Positions 61,784 to 64,000 of a DNA stretch of 64,000 nucleotides are shown one piece after another. The notes under the pieces were generated by a model that ran no database searches, was not told the DNA's origin, and was given only the letters and a program-made list of their open reading frames with translations. Made by a program: the position numbers and the translations under genes. The stretch covers positions 29,908,322 through 29,972,321 of the forward strand of contig NC_064753.1 in the NCBI RefSeq assembly GCF_011397635.1, read 5' to 3'. The number at the start of each line of letters is the position of its first letter. Position 1 is the stretch's first letter. Source of the stretch: Epinephelus fuscoguttatus. Its lineage: Eukaryota > Chordata > Actinopteri > Perciformes > Serranidae.

Positions 61784-64000
61784 CTGGGAAAATAAAGGAG
61801 GGAAACGGTCAACTCACAACTCAAACAAACATTTAAGTTCTTCAAATAATAGAATATGCTGGGCTGTACAGTATTCTACACCAAGTATTTAGGGAATATC
61901 TTTATCTGACCACATCCACAAGACGGCCCACAAATGTGAGTGCATGTATACGGCTGATACACGCCGTAAATTAAGGACAGAACATAAACAAGAGAACACT
62001 ATTAAAACAAAATCAGACACCACAGAAAAAGGAAACCCCGCCCTTGCAGAAGAAGTCGACCCTCTCTTCACATGTGCCTATGAGTCACACCATAAAAAGG
62101 TGCCAACAACAAAAACTTAATTTCCACATTGTATTAGCATGTGAATGGATGACCAAAAAAGGGCAGTGAGTGTGATCTCAAAGACTTTGAAAAGGACACG
62201 ATTGATGGGGCAACCAAGAAGAGTGTACAATGAATGAACACTAGAAATCCTTATAAAAGCTTTTAGTATGCGTGCTATGGCTCTTGATTTATGTTTACAT
62301 GGGAGAAACTGGGTTGCTAAGGACAAAACATGTTTACAGCACAAAAGGAAGAAGCACAGTGCAACTTTAAGTACACACAAAACAAATGGGACTGAGGATG
62401 CAACTGTACCGCTACAACTGCACACTCAGCATCTGGTGACCGCATCATGAGTCACATCATTTTCATACTTAAATCATTCAGTCCTCTCTTGTATGTCCTG
62501 CATGGAAGCATCCAAATTTCGTTACGTTTTATTCAGTGTTTCCGCTCATTTTGTCCCCCGTCTTTAATCTTCACACCAAAGTCTGACAAATTAATTTCTC
62601 TTGGCTTCGATTAAACACTAAAGGTGCACTGCAGCATTTACTTATCTCTTGGTACAGACTTCCTGCCTGATATGCATAACAAACACAGTTAACACGGCGG
62701 CCAGCTGCATGGCAGGCTGGTAGATAGTGTTCAGGTGTAGACAGACAAAATATTAATGGACTCTAAACTGCTGGGCCCAAAATAAAAAGATACCATTCAG
62801 GAAATAAGGCAAATTAAAGTGCAAACCACAGCCTGTTGTGGGCACAAGTCCAGAGCACTTTTTTATGTGTCTTGTTCTTTACAACACCCTGTTTTTTGTG
62901 AACATATGATGCATTTTGCGAACCAGTTCTGTGTGACACATAAGGATGTGATAGTCTCCTTTCAGATTGATGAAATGATTTCAAGTAAATTTTTATATTT
63001 TGGCTCCATGGCCCTGCTCAGCATATGGCAGGTAACTGTCACTACTTGGCTTGATGAAAGGATGTACACATATTTCTATAATAACTGAAGCATTACATTT
63101 CAGTTACTATGAAATAATTTTGGGATGACTTCTAGCTTCTAACTCTGACTCCATAAATCCCATTTTTAAAGGATATTTTCCCATGTTTTTGTGTCTCAGT
63201 GACTGATGGAGACAATCATTTTTGAAATTGGTCCAGTATTGAGAGAAGCTGCTGCAGCCATAGCAGCCAAACAGGCTGCAATGTGATCCCTTCAGGCAAC
63301 TGTGCACGCCAATGTATGGCCATACAAGTGCTTGTTTTTGTCACTGACAGGCTCAGCTTGGTATTGTAAGTGTCTAAATTACAAAAATGATCCAGTCAGG
63401 TTGTTTGTGTGTGTAAGTCTTGCTCTGAAATTTCAGATTTTTCCACACTATCAAAATCAGTAAAATATTCATGATATTAAAATATTTTAGATAACACTAA
63501 GGGTGCTTTCACGCCTGCCCTGTTTGGTTTGGGTCAGTCAAACTCAAGTTCGTTTGCCCCCTAAGTGCGGTTCGTTCGGGCAGGTGTGAACACAGCAATT
63601 GCACTCGGGTGTGCACCAAAACAACTGGACTGAGACATTCTTGAAGAGGTGGTCTCGGTCTGGTTATAAACAAACTCTGGTGCGGTTCGTTTGTGGTGAG
63701 AACGTGTTCCGACATCGATCTGAACCAACTGCAGTCACATGATGTTTGGGTAAAACATGAGCATGTTACAGTCCTGGAGGATTATTAATGTGCACCTCCT
63801 CCTGTACTGCCTTAATATGCACATTCAGTACATCCAGTGCATCAAAACATTGTTTTCTAGTTGGAGCCGTGCCTCGTTTTCAAACTGTATGGTTTGACTA
63901 AAATGAACAATGACAGCAATATAGTCCATGATGACCAGCACTAAAATCAACCTGCGTAGTTGTCCCTCCATTGTGACATTAGAAAGTGTCACATTTATCT
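61784..64000 (-). other. dagla intron upstream of the catalytic Asp exon
   Basis: The expected preceding exon (ending before LSEDAMEY, with YSPPGG) was looked for on the minus strand and not found, so this is intronic to the window end. A dispersed repeat occupies about 63500-63760. Confidence 0.65.
63500..63760. repeat. dispersed fish repeat, DNA-transposon-like
   Basis: It starts gggtgctttcacgcctgccc and continues tttgccccctaagtgcggtt, ggtggtctcggtctggtta and gttcgtttgtggtgagaac. I recall this as a frequent percomorph repeat whose end mimics a terminal inverted repeat (ggtgctttcac). The right border is not determined. Confidence 0.5.

Overview
This is a 64 kb piece of vertebrate genome. 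Split genes with GT-AG introns, proteins that align closely with my recall of human ALX4, EXT2 and DAGLA, and many short dispersed repeats typical of ray-finned fish point to a teleost, probably a percomorph. There is no bacterial-type content: no operons, CRISPR arrays or prophage. Gene identities rest on recalled family sequence and on splice sites read by eye; no database search was run.

Layout. (1) Positions 1-11,670, plus strand: the 3' three exons of an alx4 homeobox gene (6006-6325, 10591-10719, 11350-11670). Exon 1 lies before the window, so 1-6005 is intron 1. (2) About 11.8-18.2 kb: the alx4/ext2 tail-to-tail intergenic region, holding a hAT-like element and a (TA)n microsatellite. 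(3) 18,762-39,660, minus strand: a complete ext2 gene with 14 coding exons and 719 codons, plus a probable 5' non-coding exon near 40.3 kb. (4) About 40.65-43.93 kb: a decayed I/Nimb-like LINE whose 5' half (ORF1 and the end of the endonuclease) is inverted relative to its 3' half (reverse transcriptase, RNase H, tail), as expected of twin priming. (5) 44-50.6 kb: intergenic, with repeat debris. (6) 50,668-61,783, minus strand: the 3' part of dagla (diacylglycerol lipase alpha), six exons carrying the catalytic Asp and His regions and the long regulatory tail. An additional 594-base open exon at 57,021-57,614 looks like an alternative last exon. Upstream dagla exons lie beyond 64 kb.

The genes do not form a pathway. 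alx4 encodes a paired-class homeodomain transcription factor of limb and craniofacial development. ext2 encodes a Golgi subunit of the heparan sulfate polymerase. dagla encodes the plasma-membrane lipase that makes 2-arachidonoylglycerol. The convergent alx4/ext2 pair matches my recollection of the human locus. dagla directly upstream of ext2 does not, so that adjacency is a synteny point to check.

The best leads are the alternative dagla terminal exon, which would swap the Homer-binding tail for a Ser-rich, very acidic tail; the twin-primed LINE about 0.2-0.4 kb upstream of the ext2 5' exon; and a set of fold-back/MITE elements with visible terminal inverted repeats. I found nothing that I would call a new biological system.
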